From contig JASGLD010000002.1 in the NCBI GenBank assembly GCA_049840395.1, positions 1-64,000 of the forward strand: a stretch of DNA of 64,000 nucleotides, written 5' to 3'. Positions 1-9,016 of this stretch are shown here, one piece after another; position 1 is the first letter of the stretch; every line of letters starts with the position of its first letter. Source of the stretch: CAILZL01 sp049840395 (GTDB lineage Bacteria; Pseudomonadota; Gammaproteobacteria; Steroidobacterales; Steroidobacteraceae). The notes under the pieces are model-generated. The model ran no database searches, was not told where the DNA came from, and saw only the letters and a program-made list of their open reading frames with translations. The position numbers and the translations under genes were made by a program.

Positions 1-74
1 TATGGATGCGTCGCGTTACTGTCTAGCCGCGTTAACGCCTAAAATTAAATTTCGGTAACACACTCGCTATTCGG

Positions 75-302
75 CTATTTGCGACGGTCGATCCGTTGCC
101 AGGTGTGACGGAAATCAAAGGCGCCGCTGTTGTAAGGATCGAAGCCCTTATTGATCGCCGCCTTCATTTGCTCCTGCACTTCGTCGAGCAATTGCAAGTC
201 AGATGGTTTGGCGTCTACTGGCGCGTCCGCAGTCGGCTTTGAGCTGTCCTGCGGCTGAGGTGCAGTAGTCTTCTTCAGCGGAGCGGGTATCCGGGAAGCC
301 AT
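75..302 (-). CDS. Small hypothetical protein, 75 aa
   Basis: I do not recognise this gene. The product is short, hydrophilic and rich in Ala, Pro and Lys in its first 30 residues, followed by a likely amphipathic helix (LQLLDEVQEQMKAAINKG) and a C-terminal segment with FDPYNSGAFDF. It has no signal peptide or membrane segment. The ATG has an AGAG-like ribosome site upstream. The conserved-looking FDPYNS and HTWQRID patches and sensible codon use argue for a real gene, but its function is unknown. Confidence 0.55.
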   Translation of the reverse strand: MASRIPAPLKKTTAPQPQDSSKPTADAPVDAKPSDLQLLDEVQEQMKAAINKGFDPYNSGAFDFRHTWQRIDRRK

Positions 303-476
303 TGTTCAGTTCTCTGAGAGTTAGGTTTTCTTAGAAATAAGGCGAGTTTGAACAGAAGCCGTAGGACAAAGATACATAACTACATGCGAGTATGGGCGTA
401 GGTTGCTGAAAATGCGAGCTTTCTCACAATGCTTAAGCCTTTAGGAGTGACGTGGGTGGGATTCAACCCCAAGAAC

Positions 477-800
477 TCAGCCTTGAATGGTGGGCTCGCG
501 TCGCAGGCTGCGCTGCGTAGGCGGCGAGGAGGGTGCAGGGTTGCCGGTCAGTTGGAATACCAAACGTATCAGGGCAACACATACCGCTGGCCCCAAGAAA
601 ATCGTCCAAGCAGCGAGACGTGGTACAGCCAGGTCAATGAGCACAGCCCCATAAATACCACCGATGCCATCGGCGCCGTAGACGCCGAACAAGCGGGTGC
701 CCACCGCATAAATCACTCCTGGCACGATCAATACAGTGAGAGCGATAACGAGCAGCGCAATGAGCAGCTCGCGACGTAAGGAAAAGGCGCTTCGATTCAT
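477..800 (-). CDS. Small inner-membrane protein, 107 aa
   Basis: Function unknown. I chose the ATG at 800, since the longer frame begins at a poor start and adds 32 residues of no membrane character. The protein starts MNRSAFSLRRELLIA and has one clear hydrophobic helix at about residues 10-33 and a second at about 60-80, so it should span the inner membrane twice. A Pro/Ser-rich tail follows. It lies divergently from the oxidoreductase gene that starts at 885, leaving about 85 bp for two promoters. Confidence 0.55.
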   Translation of the reverse strand: MNRSAFSLRRELLIALLVIALTVLIVPGVIYAVGTRLFGVYGADGIGGIYGAVLIDLAVPRLAAWTIFLGPAVCVALIRLVFQLTGNPAPSSPPTQRSLRREPTIQG

Positions 801-884
801 GACCTTCCAACTCTGCCAGTTTGGAGCATCTTCCAGTAAAGTGCCGCCGCATTGCAATTCCTGAGAGAACCTTTGAGAACATCT

Positions 885-1853
885 ATGGGCGAGCACGCTG
901 CAGTGAAAACTTTACGAACGGCAGTTATTGGCGTCGGTTATCTGGGGCGTTTTCACGCTCAGAAGTATCGCGAGCTGCCTGGGTCGGATTTGATTGCGGT
1001 GGTGGATAATTCGCCGGAAACGGCGCAGAAAGTCGGCGCAGAGTTGGGTGTCGCTGGTCTGTCCGACTATCGTGAGTTGCTGGGCAAGGTAGATGCCGTG
1101 AGTATCGTCGTGCCCACCCCCTTGCACTTTGCCGTCGCAGAGACGTTTCTGGCACAGGGGGTTCATGTGCTGGTGGAAAAGCCGATCACCGAGACGCTTG
1201 AGCAGGCGCAGAAGCTGATCGACTTGGCCAGGCAGAACAACTGTGTGCTGCAAGTCGGTCATCTGGAGCGGTTCAATCCTGCCATCCAGGCCGCCACCAA
1301 GATCATCAGCACGCCGCGTTTCATCGAGTCACATCGCCTTGCGCCCTTCAAGCAACGCGGCACCGATGTCAGCGTAGTGCTCGATCTGATGATTCACGAC
1401 ATTGATCTGATTCAGGAGTTGGTGGGTCGGCCTATCGCCAGCATTGATGCGGTGGGAGCTCAGGTGTTTTCGCAGGACATCGACATTGCCAATGCGCGCA
1501 TTCGTTTCGAGGGCGGCTGCGTTGTCAACACCACCGCCAGCCGCGTCAGCCTCAAGCAGGAGCGCAAACTGCGTATTTTTCAGGACGACGCCTATTTGTC
1601 GGTGGATCTACAGCAGAAAATTCTGACCACCATACGCAAGAAAGAAGCAGGGCCGGTCGAGTCGCCTGCACAGGTGGACATTGGTGAACAGTCGTTTGAG
1701 CAGGGTGATGCCCTGCGTAGCGAGATAGAGGCCTTCCTGCATGCCGTGCGCAGTGGCACACCGCCTGTGGTAACCGGCGAGGATGGCTTGCGTGCGCTGG
1801 CGACGGCCATTCAAATTACCGAGTCGGTGACGCGGCAATTGGCTTCGCGGTGA
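885..1853 (+). CDS. Gfo/Idh/MocA family NAD(P)-dependent oxidoreductase
   Basis: A sugar or sugar-nucleotide dehydrogenase of about 322 residues. The N-terminal Rossmann fold shows the dinucleotide motif GVGYLGRFHAQKY, and the EKPIT motif that marks the family lies near residue 100. The downstream dimeric alpha/beta domain contains GHLERFNP and a HDIDL motif whose His and Asp match the family active site. The ATG at 885 puts the first beta strand about 10 residues from the start; a GTG at 903 is an alternative. The closest family I recall is GnnA, which acts in lipid A diamino-sugar synthesis, but no lpx or gnnB gene is nearby, so the substrate stays open. Confidence 0.85.
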   Translation: MGEHAAVKTLRTAVIGVGYLGRFHAQKYRELPGSDLIAVVDNSPETAQKVGAELGVAGLSDYRELLGKVDAVSIVVPTPLHFAVAETFLAQGVHVLVEKPITETLEQAQKLIDLARQNNCVLQVGHLERFNPAIQAATKIISTPRFIESHRLAPFKQRGTDVSVVLDLMIHDIDLIQELVGRPIASIDAVGAQVFSQDIDIANARIRFEGGCVVNTTASRVSLKQERKLRIFQDDAYLSVDLQQKILTTIRKKEAGPVESPAQVDIGEQSFEQGDALRSEIEAFLHAVRSGTPPVVTGEDGLRALATAIQITESVTRQLASR

Positions 1854-1898
1854 ATGATGGCAACCAGCGCGGCATGGCTGCGCTGGTTGGAATAGCCA

Positions 1899-2165
1899 TC
1901 AAAACTCTGGCTTACCCTTGCGCCGCCGCTTGCCATCCAGGTTGTCATTGATGTCGTAATCGTCGAAATCGGATACCTGTTCGGCAGTTTGTTTCTGCTC
2001 GCGATATTTTTCCAACTTACGCCAGGCAGGCTCGCCCTGCGGCGCAGCACCGCGCTTGGGACGTCCCAAGTCCTCAATCATAAACTCGTAGTTGGAATCG
2101 TCGCCGTCAACGCCGCTGATGTCGGCGTCTTCATCAAATTCATCGGATTCGGATTTCTCGCTCAT
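1899..2165 (-). CDS. Small acidic hypothetical protein, 88 aa
   Basis: The first third is strongly acidic (Asp, Glu and Ser), the middle is basic with WRKLEKYREQKQ, and an acidic patch (FDDYDIND) precedes a basic tail ending KRRRKGKPEF. It has no signal peptide or membrane segment. The layout recalls the small PA3496-like proteins of Pseudomonas, but I am not certain of the match. It lies 126 bp downstream of gspF on the same strand and has no obvious terminator before it. Confidence 0.6.
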   Translation of the reverse strand: MSEKSESDEFDEDADISGVDGDDSNYEFMIEDLGRPKRGAAPQGEPAWRKLEKYREQKQTAEQVSDFDDYDINDNLDGKRRRKGKPEF

Positions 2166-2291
2166 ACAGCAGACCGTGTTGTCAGGGGCGGGGAAGCTGT
2201 TGCGTAAATTTATATTGGGAATTCTTCAGTCGTGCAAGCGCTACTTATGCATTAAAGCGACCTAGGTCCGTTTAGGCTCAACAGACCCATC

Positions 2292-3521
2292 CTAGCTGCC
2301 CACCAGCTCGTTCAACTGGAAGATCGGCAACAACATCGCCAGCACGATGAACAACACAATTCCCGCCATGATCACAATCATCAAGGGGCCGAGCAAACCC
2401 ACGAAGGCGCCCAGCACGGCATCCATTTCGCGCTCCTGATTAGTGGCGGCGCGATCCAGCATGGTTTCCAGTTCGCCGCTGGATTCGCCGCTGGAAATCA
2501 GGTGAATCATCATGGGTGGAAATTGTCGGGTAGCGCCCAGCGAACGACCGATGGGGGAGCCTTCGCGCACTTTGATCGCCGCAGACTGCACGGCGTCGCG
2601 CATGGGCAGGTTACTGACTACTTCGCCGGAGATACGCATGGCATCCAATACCGGCACCGCGCTGGAAGTGAGCGTGGCGAAGGTGCGCGCGAAGCGCGTG
2701 GTATTCGTGCCGCGCACGACGCGGCCCAACAGAGGGACACGTAACAGGAAGGCATGGAAGCGCCGTCGGTTGTCGGGGTTGCGTAGCGAACGGACGAACA
2801 GCACGCCCGCGACCACCGCGAATATCAGCAGCCATAGGCCCCAGGCGCGCATGAAATCCGAGAAGCCGATCAGCATGCGCGTCATCAACGGTAGTGAAGT
2901 CTTGGCGTTGTCGAACTGCTTGACGATTTTCGGCACCACGAAGGTCAGCATCAACATCACGATGCCCGAACACACCACGAACAGCATGGCGGGATAGAGC
3001 AGGGCGTTGATGGTGCGACTGCGTAGCTGCTCGCGCGATTCGGTGTAGTCGGACAAACGCTCTAATACAGTATCCAAATGCCCCGACTGTTCACCGGCGG
3101 CTACGGTGGCGCGATAGATTTCCGGGAAGGAGCTGGGGAAATCGGCCAGGCCTTCTGCCAGAGGATGGCCTTCCAACACCTTGGCGCGCACGCCCATCAT
3201 GATGCTGCGGATGTGCGGATGTTCGGTTTGTTCCGACACCGCTAGCAACGATTCATCCAGCGGAAGTCCTGAACGCACCAGTGTCGACAACTGTCGTGTG
3301 GTCAGGGCCAGTTCACGCGCATTCAAACGTTTAGTACGCGTGCGGCTGAAGCTACGCGCGGCATCGCTGCGTGCTTCACGTCGATGCACTTCTTCGACGC
3401 TGATGGGCAGTAAACCGCGCTCACGCAGGATCTGGCGTATCTGCTTGGCAGAGTCGCCTTCTTCGACGCCCTGACGTTCCAGGCCGGAGGTGTCGACGGC
3501 GGTGTATTGAAAGGCGCCCAT
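2292..3521 (-). CDS. gspF: Type II secretion inner-membrane platform protein GspF
   Basis: GspF is the polytopic platform protein that couples the ATPase GspE to pseudopilus assembly. The 409-residue length is normal. Two T2SSF repeats are visible: the first has TRQLSTLVRSGLPLDESL and the second has FARTFATLTSSAVPVLDAM. Hydrophobic helices occur near residues 173-195, 225-245 and 378-400. The gene follows gspE after an 18 bp gap, with an AGAG ribosome site, and is the last gsp gene here; the pseudopilin genes gspG to gspK do not follow. Confidence 0.95.
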   Translation of the reverse strand: MGAFQYTAVDTSGLERQGVEEGDSAKQIRQILRERGLLPISVEEVHRREARSDAARSFSRTRTKRLNARELALTTRQLSTLVRSGLPLDESLLAVSEQTEHPHIRSIMMGVRAKVLEGHPLAEGLADFPSSFPEIYRATVAAGEQSGHLDTVLERLSDYTESREQLRSRTINALLYPAMLFVVCSGIVMLMLTFVVPKIVKQFDNAKTSLPLMTRMLIGFSDFMRAWGLWLLIFAVVAGVLFVRSLRNPDNRRRFHAFLLRVPLLGRVVRGTNTTRFARTFATLTSSAVPVLDAMRISGEVVSNLPMRDAVQSAAIKVREGSPIGRSLGATRQFPPMMIHLISSGESSGELETMLDRAATNQEREMDAVLGAFVGLLGPLMIVIMAGIVLFIVLAMLLPIFQLNELVGS

Positions 3522-3539
3522 GACTATCTCTTATTCTGC

Positions 3540-5054
3540 TCAGTCTTCGCGCGTGACGCGCAGTACTTCTTCGAGCGTGGTCAGGCCGCTGAGAATTTTG
3601 GCGCGTCCATCGTCGCGAATGCCCGGCGTCAAGGTACGCGCATAACGTTCCAGCTCGTGTTCGCCCGCGCCGTCGTGAATCATGGTGCGCATGGTGTCGT
3701 CGACTGAGATGAATTCATGGATGCCGGTACGGCCTTTAAACCCTTGCGTGGCATCGGCGCGTGGTCGATACAGCGTGACCGGCGGCGCGTCGGCAGGAAT
3801 GTTGAGCAGACGACGCTCATAGTCGCTGGCGAGGTAGGCTTCACGCTGATCCGGATTGAGTACGCGCACCAGACGTTGCGCCAATACGCCTAGCAAGCTG
3901 GAAGATAGCAGGAAGGGCTCGATACCCATATCGCGCAGACGAGTGACCGCGCCTGCTGCCGTATTGGTATGCAATGTCGACAGCACCAAGTGACCGGTGA
4001 GCGAGGCCTGCACAGCGATCTGCGCCGTTTCCAGATCGCGGATTTCGCCCACCATCACTACATCCGGGTCCTGACGCAGAATGGCGCGCAGGCCGCGTGC
4101 GAAAGTCATTTCCACTTTCACGTTCACCTGCGTCTGGCCGATGCCATTGATGTAGTACTCGATGGGGTCCTCGACGGTCATGATGTTGCGGGTGTTGTCG
4201 TTAATGCATTCCAGAGCGGCATACAGTGTGGTGGTCTTACCCGAACCGGTGGGGCCGGTGACCAGCACGATGCCGTGCGGTCGGTGCACCAGATGATCCA
4301 TCAATGCCTGGGTTTCCTGCACCATGCCCAGCGAGGTCAGATCCAGACGACCGGCCTGCTTATCGAGCAAGCGCAGCACCACACGCTCGCCATGACCGGC
4401 AGGAATGGTGGACACGCGCACATCCACTGCACGACCGGCAACACGCAGTGAGATGCGGCCGTCCTGAGGCAGGCGTTTTTCCGCGATGTCCAATTTGGAC
4501 ATCACCTTGATACGCGATACCACCAACGAAGCCAGCGCGCGCTTGGATTGCAACACTTCGCGCATCACGCCATCGACGCGCAGGCGCACTACCAAACGGT
4601 TTTCAAATGGTTCGATGTGAATGTCCGAAGCATTTTCCTTCACTGCCTGAGTGAAGATGGCATTGATCAGTTTGATGATGGGTGCGTGATCGTCGCTTTC
4701 CAACAGATCCGAAGGTTCGGGCATTTCCTGGGCGAGATGCGCCAGATCGACATCGTCTTCCAAACCGCCGACGGCTTGTTGCGCGGCGTTGTTACCGGCT
4801 TCGTAGTGATTGCGCAGCGCCTGATCGAATTGTTCGGCGTCCAGTCGCTGCACCACCAGCGGCAGATTTACCAGACGACGCACCTCGGCAATCGCAGCGG
4901 GCGCCACGTCGGTACGACACAGCACTTGTGCCTGCGCATCGCCGATATCAGTGACCAGCACGCCATGTCGTTTCGCGAAGCTGAAGCTGATGGCGGGCTT
5001 GACCGCTGTCACCGTAGTGGGCCGGTCTTGCAACAGGTCGGGTGATGCACTCAT
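3540..5054 (-). CDS. gspE: Type II secretion ATPase GspE
   Basis: GspE is the cytoplasmic hexameric ATPase that powers type II secretion. Walker A is GPTGSGKT at about residue 267, the Walker B region is DPDVVMVGEIRD, and an Asp box and His box lie between them. The zinc-binding tetracysteine module usual before the C-terminus is absent: where CxxC pairs are expected the sequence reads NPDQ and ADAT, and this region has no cysteine. I chose the ATG at 5054, 13 bp after gspD; an in-frame ATG at 5084 would overlap gspD. Neither has a strong ribosome site. Confidence 0.93.
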   Translation of the reverse strand: MSASPDLLQDRPTTVTAVKPAISFSFAKRHGVLVTDIGDAQAQVLCRTDVAPAAIAEVRRLVNLPLVVQRLDAEQFDQALRNHYEAGNNAAQQAVGGLEDDVDLAHLAQEMPEPSDLLESDDHAPIIKLINAIFTQAVKENASDIHIEPFENRLVVRLRVDGVMREVLQSKRALASLVVSRIKVMSKLDIAEKRLPQDGRISLRVAGRAVDVRVSTIPAGHGERVVLRLLDKQAGRLDLTSLGMVQETQALMDHLVHRPHGIVLVTGPTGSGKTTTLYAALECINDNTRNIMTVEDPIEYYINGIGQTQVNVKVEMTFARGLRAILRQDPDVVMVGEIRDLETAQIAVQASLTGHLVLSTLHTNTAAGAVTRLRDMGIEPFLLSSSLLGVLAQRLVRVLNPDQREAYLASDYERRLLNIPADAPPVTLYRPRADATQGFKGRTGIHEFISVDDTMRTMIHDGAGEHELERYARTLTPGIRDDGRAKILSGLTTLEEVLRVTRED

Positions 5055-5067
5055 GTCACGGCTCAAC

Positions 5068-7188
5068 TTACTTTGCGGCGCCATCGTTTAACGGCGAAGT
5101 AGTCAGGCCACCGCCGGAAGATTCTGCAGGCGCAGGTGCTGGCGGAGTCGTCGGCACAGCCTGCATATCCGGCAGTATCGGCTGCTTCTCGCCCGGTTGC
5201 AGAATCACCTTGCCGTCATTGCGCTGCTGTTGCAGATCGCGAATGAAGTTGTACTTGGCACTGGTTTCGATGGTCGATTGCACGCCATTGCGCAGAATGG
5301 TGGGTTTGATGAAGACCAGCATATTGGTCTTCACCTTCTTGCTATTACGCGCCTTGAACAGATTGCCGATGATGGGAATCGAGCCGAGGATGGGTACGCG
5401 CGATGTGCCTTCGGTGACATTGTCTTCCAGCAGGCCGCCCAGCACGATGGTTTCGCCGTCCTCTACCATCACTTGGTTTGCGATGGAACGCTTGTTGGTG
5501 ATCAAACTGCCGGCGTCACCTGTTTGCTGGGTCAGCGACGAAGCTTCCTGAGAGATCTTCAGCGAAACCGAAGTACCCTTGTTGATCTTGGGGGTAATGG
5601 TGAGTTTAGTGCCGACATCCTGACGTTGAACGGTGGTGAAGGGATTTACCGTTGAGCTGCTGGTGCTGCCGCTGGTCCCCGTAGAAGTGTACTGGCCGGT
5701 GATCAATGGCACTTGTTGCGTGACTTCGATCTTCGCTTCCTCATTGTCCATCGTGATGATCGAAGGAGTGGAAATCACATTGGTACTACCGTCCTCCTGC
5801 AAGGCGCGCAGGATGGCTGCGAAACTCGCGCCCGAATCAACGATACGGCCGATGGCTGCAGTTGTACCGGTCGGCAGGGAGGTGTAATCGCCGGATGCCG
5901 CAATGCCCGCCAGAGTGGAGATGGGCGTGCTGCCGCCATTGAAGACAGCTGCCGGAACATTGGAGCCGGAGCTGCCGTACAGCGCCCAATTGAAGCCCAG
6001 TTCGGCAGCCTTGGTTGCGGAAACTTCCACCACGATTGCTTCGACTAGGACTTGCGCACGACGCACGTCCAGTGAATCAACAATGGTCATGATCTGATCC
6101 ATGATCTTGGGCGGCGCGCTCACCACCAACGCATTGGTGGCTTTGTCCGCCCAGATGGAGACACTATTGCTGGCCGCGCTGGCTGCAGTAGCGGCGGCCG
6201 CATTGGCGGCGACGCCGCCCGGTGCGGCAGTGCCGGTCACCGATTGCGTGATGCCGCTGATCTGCGCCTTCAGGCTGGTGGCCAGGGTTTCTGCATCGGC
6301 GTATTCCAGATAACGGGTTCGGGTATTGCCGCCGCTTTGCAGTGGCGTATCCAGCCAGGCTATGAGCGTCTTAATACGTAGGCGTGCAGCTTTGTCGCCG
6401 CTGACAATAATGCTGTTGGTGCGTTCGTCGGTGACGATCTTGAGCGGTTGCATACCGTCTGTGGCCTGAGCCGCCGCTCCGGTGGTGGTATTGAGGGAAT
6501 TAAGCGTTTTATAGACTTCGGCTGCAGTGGCATTCTGCATTTGAATGATTTCGTAGGTATAGGCCTCATCGCTGGTTTTATCGAGGCGCTCGATGATACG
6601 GATCATGCGATTCACGTTATTGGCGCGATCGGTGATGATCAGCATATTGGAATTTGTGTACGCACTGATGTTGGCATATTGCGGCATCAAGGGACGCAGG
6701 ATGGGCACCAGCAGCGCGGCACTGACATTGCGGACCGCCACCACTTGCGTGACCAATTCATCCGAGGTGCTGCTGACATTGCCGGGCAGATCGTTGGCAG
6801 GCACCTGCTTGGCATTGGCGTTTGGAATAATCTTGATGACGTTGCCTGCGGGTACGGCCACAAATTGGTGTACTTCCAAAATCGAAAGATAAAGCTGGTA
6901 AAACTCTTCCGGCGTAAGGCGCTGAGAGGACAGTACGGTCACCTGTGCCTTCACACGCGGATCAAGGAGAAAGGTTTTGCCGGTGGCGGCCTGGACGTAG
7001 GCGGTAACTTCGGCCAAGTCGGCGTCTTTAAAGTTTGCGGTAATGGTCGCGCGCGGATTCGCCTGCTGTGCTTGAGTGCTGAAACCGGTGCAGGTCAACA
7101 GCAGTGCCGCCATCATGGCTGTCAGCGCACGGCATGGTTTCGATGCGCTGGAGCCGAACATGGCGTTACGTAGAGAGATGTTGCTCAT
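5068..7188 (-). CDS. gspD: Type II secretion outer-membrane secretin GspD
   Basis: The secretin forms the outer-membrane pore. The ATG at 7188 gives 706 residues and has AGGAT ribosome-binding bases upstream; the longer open frame overlaps gspC and is rejected. A signal peptide ends near QAQQA. The N0 domain begins at ANFKDADLAEVTAYV, followed by N1-N3 repeats and the secretin core, which has VPILGSIPIIGNLF near residue 595. An Ala-rich insert (about residues 312-345) lies between N3 repeats. The C-terminal tail is rich in Pro, Ala and Gly. No S-domain or pilotin gene was recognised nearby. Confidence 0.95.
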   Translation of the reverse strand: MSNISLRNAMFGSSASKPCRALTAMMAALLLTCTGFSTQAQQANPRATITANFKDADLAEVTAYVQAATGKTFLLDPRVKAQVTVLSSQRLTPEEFYQLYLSILEVHQFVAVPAGNVIKIIPNANAKQVPANDLPGNVSSTSDELVTQVVAVRNVSAALLVPILRPLMPQYANISAYTNSNMLIITDRANNVNRMIRIIERLDKTSDEAYTYEIIQMQNATAAEVYKTLNSLNTTTGAAAQATDGMQPLKIVTDERTNSIIVSGDKAARLRIKTLIAWLDTPLQSGGNTRTRYLEYADAETLATSLKAQISGITQSVTGTAAPGGVAANAAAATAASAASNSVSIWADKATNALVVSAPPKIMDQIMTIVDSLDVRRAQVLVEAIVVEVSATKAAELGFNWALYGSSGSNVPAAVFNGGSTPISTLAGIAASGDYTSLPTGTTAAIGRIVDSGASFAAILRALQEDGSTNVISTPSIITMDNEEAKIEVTQQVPLITGQYTSTGTSGSTSSSTVNPFTTVQRQDVGTKLTITPKINKGTSVSLKISQEASSLTQQTGDAGSLITNKRSIANQVMVEDGETIVLGGLLEDNVTEGTSRVPILGSIPIIGNLFKARNSKKVKTNMLVFIKPTILRNGVQSTIETSAKYNFIRDLQQQRNDGKVILQPGEKQPILPDMQAVPTTPPAPAPAESSGGGLTTSPLNDGAAK

Positions 7189-7201
7189 TAACTGATCCTG
7201 T

Positions 7202-8284
7202 TTATTGCGCACGGCCGCTGCCGGGTGTGCCGCCATTGCGACCACGCAGACCTTGGCCACCCCCGCCACCTCGATTGCCCGGGCCATTGAAGCCACCAAA
7301 GCCGCCTTGCTGCGGACCATTGGTGGAGTTGGTCGAGCTGCCGGCATTTTCGGCTGCCGTGTTGGCGTCGGGTACGCTCGGTACGGAAACTTGTGACATA
7401 TCTAACGCTATCTGTTGGGCAACCCCATTGCGTTCCAGTGTCAGCAAGGCCGTGGTTGATGAAGTAAGAGTATTGAGAATTTCACCGCTGCGATTCGGAT
7501 CGTCCAGTGTCGTGCCATTGATGGACGTCACCAGATCGCCGGCCTGTAATCCCAGCCGGGCAAACAATTGCCGATCACGTCCCGGATAGATACGAAAACC
7601 TTTTAGAGCGCCATTGGTGAGTACGGGTTGTGCCCGCAGCAGCTCGCCCAAGGAATTGGGATCATTGGCCATGCGCCGAATGTTGTCCGCCACATTGTTG
7701 GCGGGCGTCGTAACAGTTTGTGCCACCGGTACGCTGGCGGTGCTGGGATTGTTGCGAGGCAGCAGTATGGTTTCCAGGGTGCCATTGCGATCGATAATCA
7801 CCCGATCCGTATAAACGGAATGCAGACGCGGGCCGCCGTTGATCACGCCGCCCACCCGATAGAATTTCGCATTGGCTGCGGTCTCGCCAACGATGGCAAA
7901 ACCTGCTTCTGGGTCATCCATGGCGATCGTTCCGGCCAACACCAGGTTCATCTGTGTCTGCGGCAGATTGTTAGGATCGGCCGGTCCACTTTCTGGCGCG
8001 GAGGCGATGCCGAACAGATGTGCATCGGCAATGCTTTGCGGGTTGATGGTGCTGGCGGCTGGTGTTGGGTTGATGGCCGCCGGTGTCGGTATGGCATTAG
8101 CGGGTACGGGACTGGGAGCCAACACTAGCCAGGTGAAGCGTGCCGCCTGCCAGGCAATCCCTACCACCGCCAGTCCTGCCACTACCTGAGGTGCATGGCG
8201 GGCGCCCAATTCCACCCACTGCGGGCCGCTGAGCGAGCCGAGCTGTTGCGCTAGAGCGCCGGGTGATTTGAGGAGTGAGGTCAT
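7202..8284 (-). CDS. gspC: Type II secretion inner-membrane protein GspC
   Basis: GspC links the inner-membrane platform to the secretin. A single membrane helix lies at about residues 34-53, followed by a Pro/Ala-rich linker, the homology region (HLFGIA, MNLVLAGTIAM, GFAIVGE) and a PDZ-like domain (GFRIYPGRDRQLFARLGLQAGDLVTSING). The 360-residue length exceeds the family norm because of a C-terminal tail of about 45 residues rich in Gly, Asn and Ser. It is the first gene of the gspC-D-E-F operon, with gspD starting 13 bp after its stop. Confidence 0.9.
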   Translation of the reverse strand: MTSLLKSPGALAQQLGSLSGPQWVELGARHAPQVVAGLAVVGIAWQAARFTWLVLAPSPVPANAIPTPAAINPTPAASTINPQSIADAHLFGIASAPESGPADPNNLPQTQMNLVLAGTIAMDDPEAGFAIVGETAANAKFYRVGGVINGGPRLHSVYTDRVIIDRNGTLETILLPRNNPSTASVPVAQTVTTPANNVADNIRRMANDPNSLGELLRAQPVLTNGALKGFRIYPGRDRQLFARLGLQAGDLVTSINGTTLDDPNRSGEILNTLTSSTTALLTLERNGVAQQIALDMSQVSVPSVPDANTAAENAGSSTNSTNGPQQGGFGGFNGPGNRGGGGGQGLRGRNGGTPGSGRAQ

Positions 8285-8654
8285 GGCTGGGTTTTTATAA
8301 AAGACTATAAAAGACTCTAGAGGACTAGCTTAACCTGTTCACAGCAAAAGAAATTGTTTCAATTCGACTACAGGTCCGCAAGAGGGCTTGTCCTTTATTC
8401 GTATAACTTGGCATAGCGCTGCGGGAACGAAAGTAGACAAAAAGCGGGCAAAGGCTGATCAAGGAAGAGGTGCTCCGGCCGTTAGCGGTGATGAGATCGT
8501 TGGTAATGTATGGATTCGGTTGGGTTGGTCAGTTTGACGGCTGTCCATTACAGTATTTGGCGGTTCCGGCGGTAAGACGCGTTTATTTGAAAACGCGGCT
8601 TGTTTTGCATCCCCGGGGCTCCTATATAGGTAATCGATAACTGTTGAACGGCAC
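8285..8654. other. Divergent intergenic region between gspC and clpS
   Basis: About 370 bp without a convincing gene. It must hold promoters for the leftward gsp operon and the rightward clpS-clpA pair. A short minus-strand open frame (8459-8656) has no recognisable features and was not called. A cspD gene, which sits next to clpS in E. coli, is not present. Confidence 0.5.
8600..8628 (+). promoter_or_regulatory. Candidate sigma-70-type promoter for clpS
   Basis: TTGTTT (8600-8605) and TATATA (8623-8628) are separated by exactly 17 bp, which fits a -35/-10 pair. Transcription would start near 8635, giving a short leader before the clpS ATG at 8655. Each hexamer only partly matches consensus, so this is a suggestion. 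Confidence 0.35.
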
Positions 8655-8972
8655 ATGAGCGAACACCAACCTGATTCCGAACGCGGTCTGGTCGTAGAGG
8701 AGGCTGCGCCTAAATTAAAGCGCCCGCCGCTCTACCAAGTCCTGTTGCTGAACGACGACTACACGCCGATGGAGTTTGTCGTGGAAGTCCTGGAACAGGT
8801 TTTTGGCATGGATCGGTCCAACGCCACCCGCGTGATGTTGGAAGTGCATACCCGAGGTAAGGGGGTATGCGGTGTATATACGTATGAGATTGCCGAGACC
8901 AAGGTGGCACAGGTAATGGCCTATGCGCGTCAGCAGCAACATCCGCTGCTGTGCACGATGGAGGAAACCTGA
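8655..8972 (+). CDS. clpS: ClpS, N-degron adaptor for ClpAP
   Basis: ClpS binds proteins with N-terminal Leu, Phe, Tyr or Trp and delivers them to ClpA. The 105-residue length is typical. The core motifs LLNDDYTPMEFVVEVL, the MLEVHTRGKGVCGVYTYEIAETK stretch (shown in parts: MLEVH, GKGVCG, YEIAETK) and the hydrophobic pocket residues match the family. An unstructured N-terminal arm of about 25 residues precedes the core. The gene is 44 bp upstream of clpA and probably co-transcribed with it. Confidence 0.97.
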   Translation: MSEHQPDSERGLVVEEAAPKLKRPPLYQVLLLNDDYTPMEFVVEVLEQVFGMDRSNATRVMLEVHTRGKGVCGVYTYEIAETKVAQVMAYARQQQHPLLCTMEET

Positions 8973-9016
8973 GCTGGATCATGGTGTCGAATCGGCAATT
9001 GCGAGAGGGTGAGTGA

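Noticed and set aside
8459..8656. Short minus-strand frame between gspC and clpS
   Set aside because: No signal peptide, no conserved pattern and no ribosome site; it covers the likely clpS promoter.
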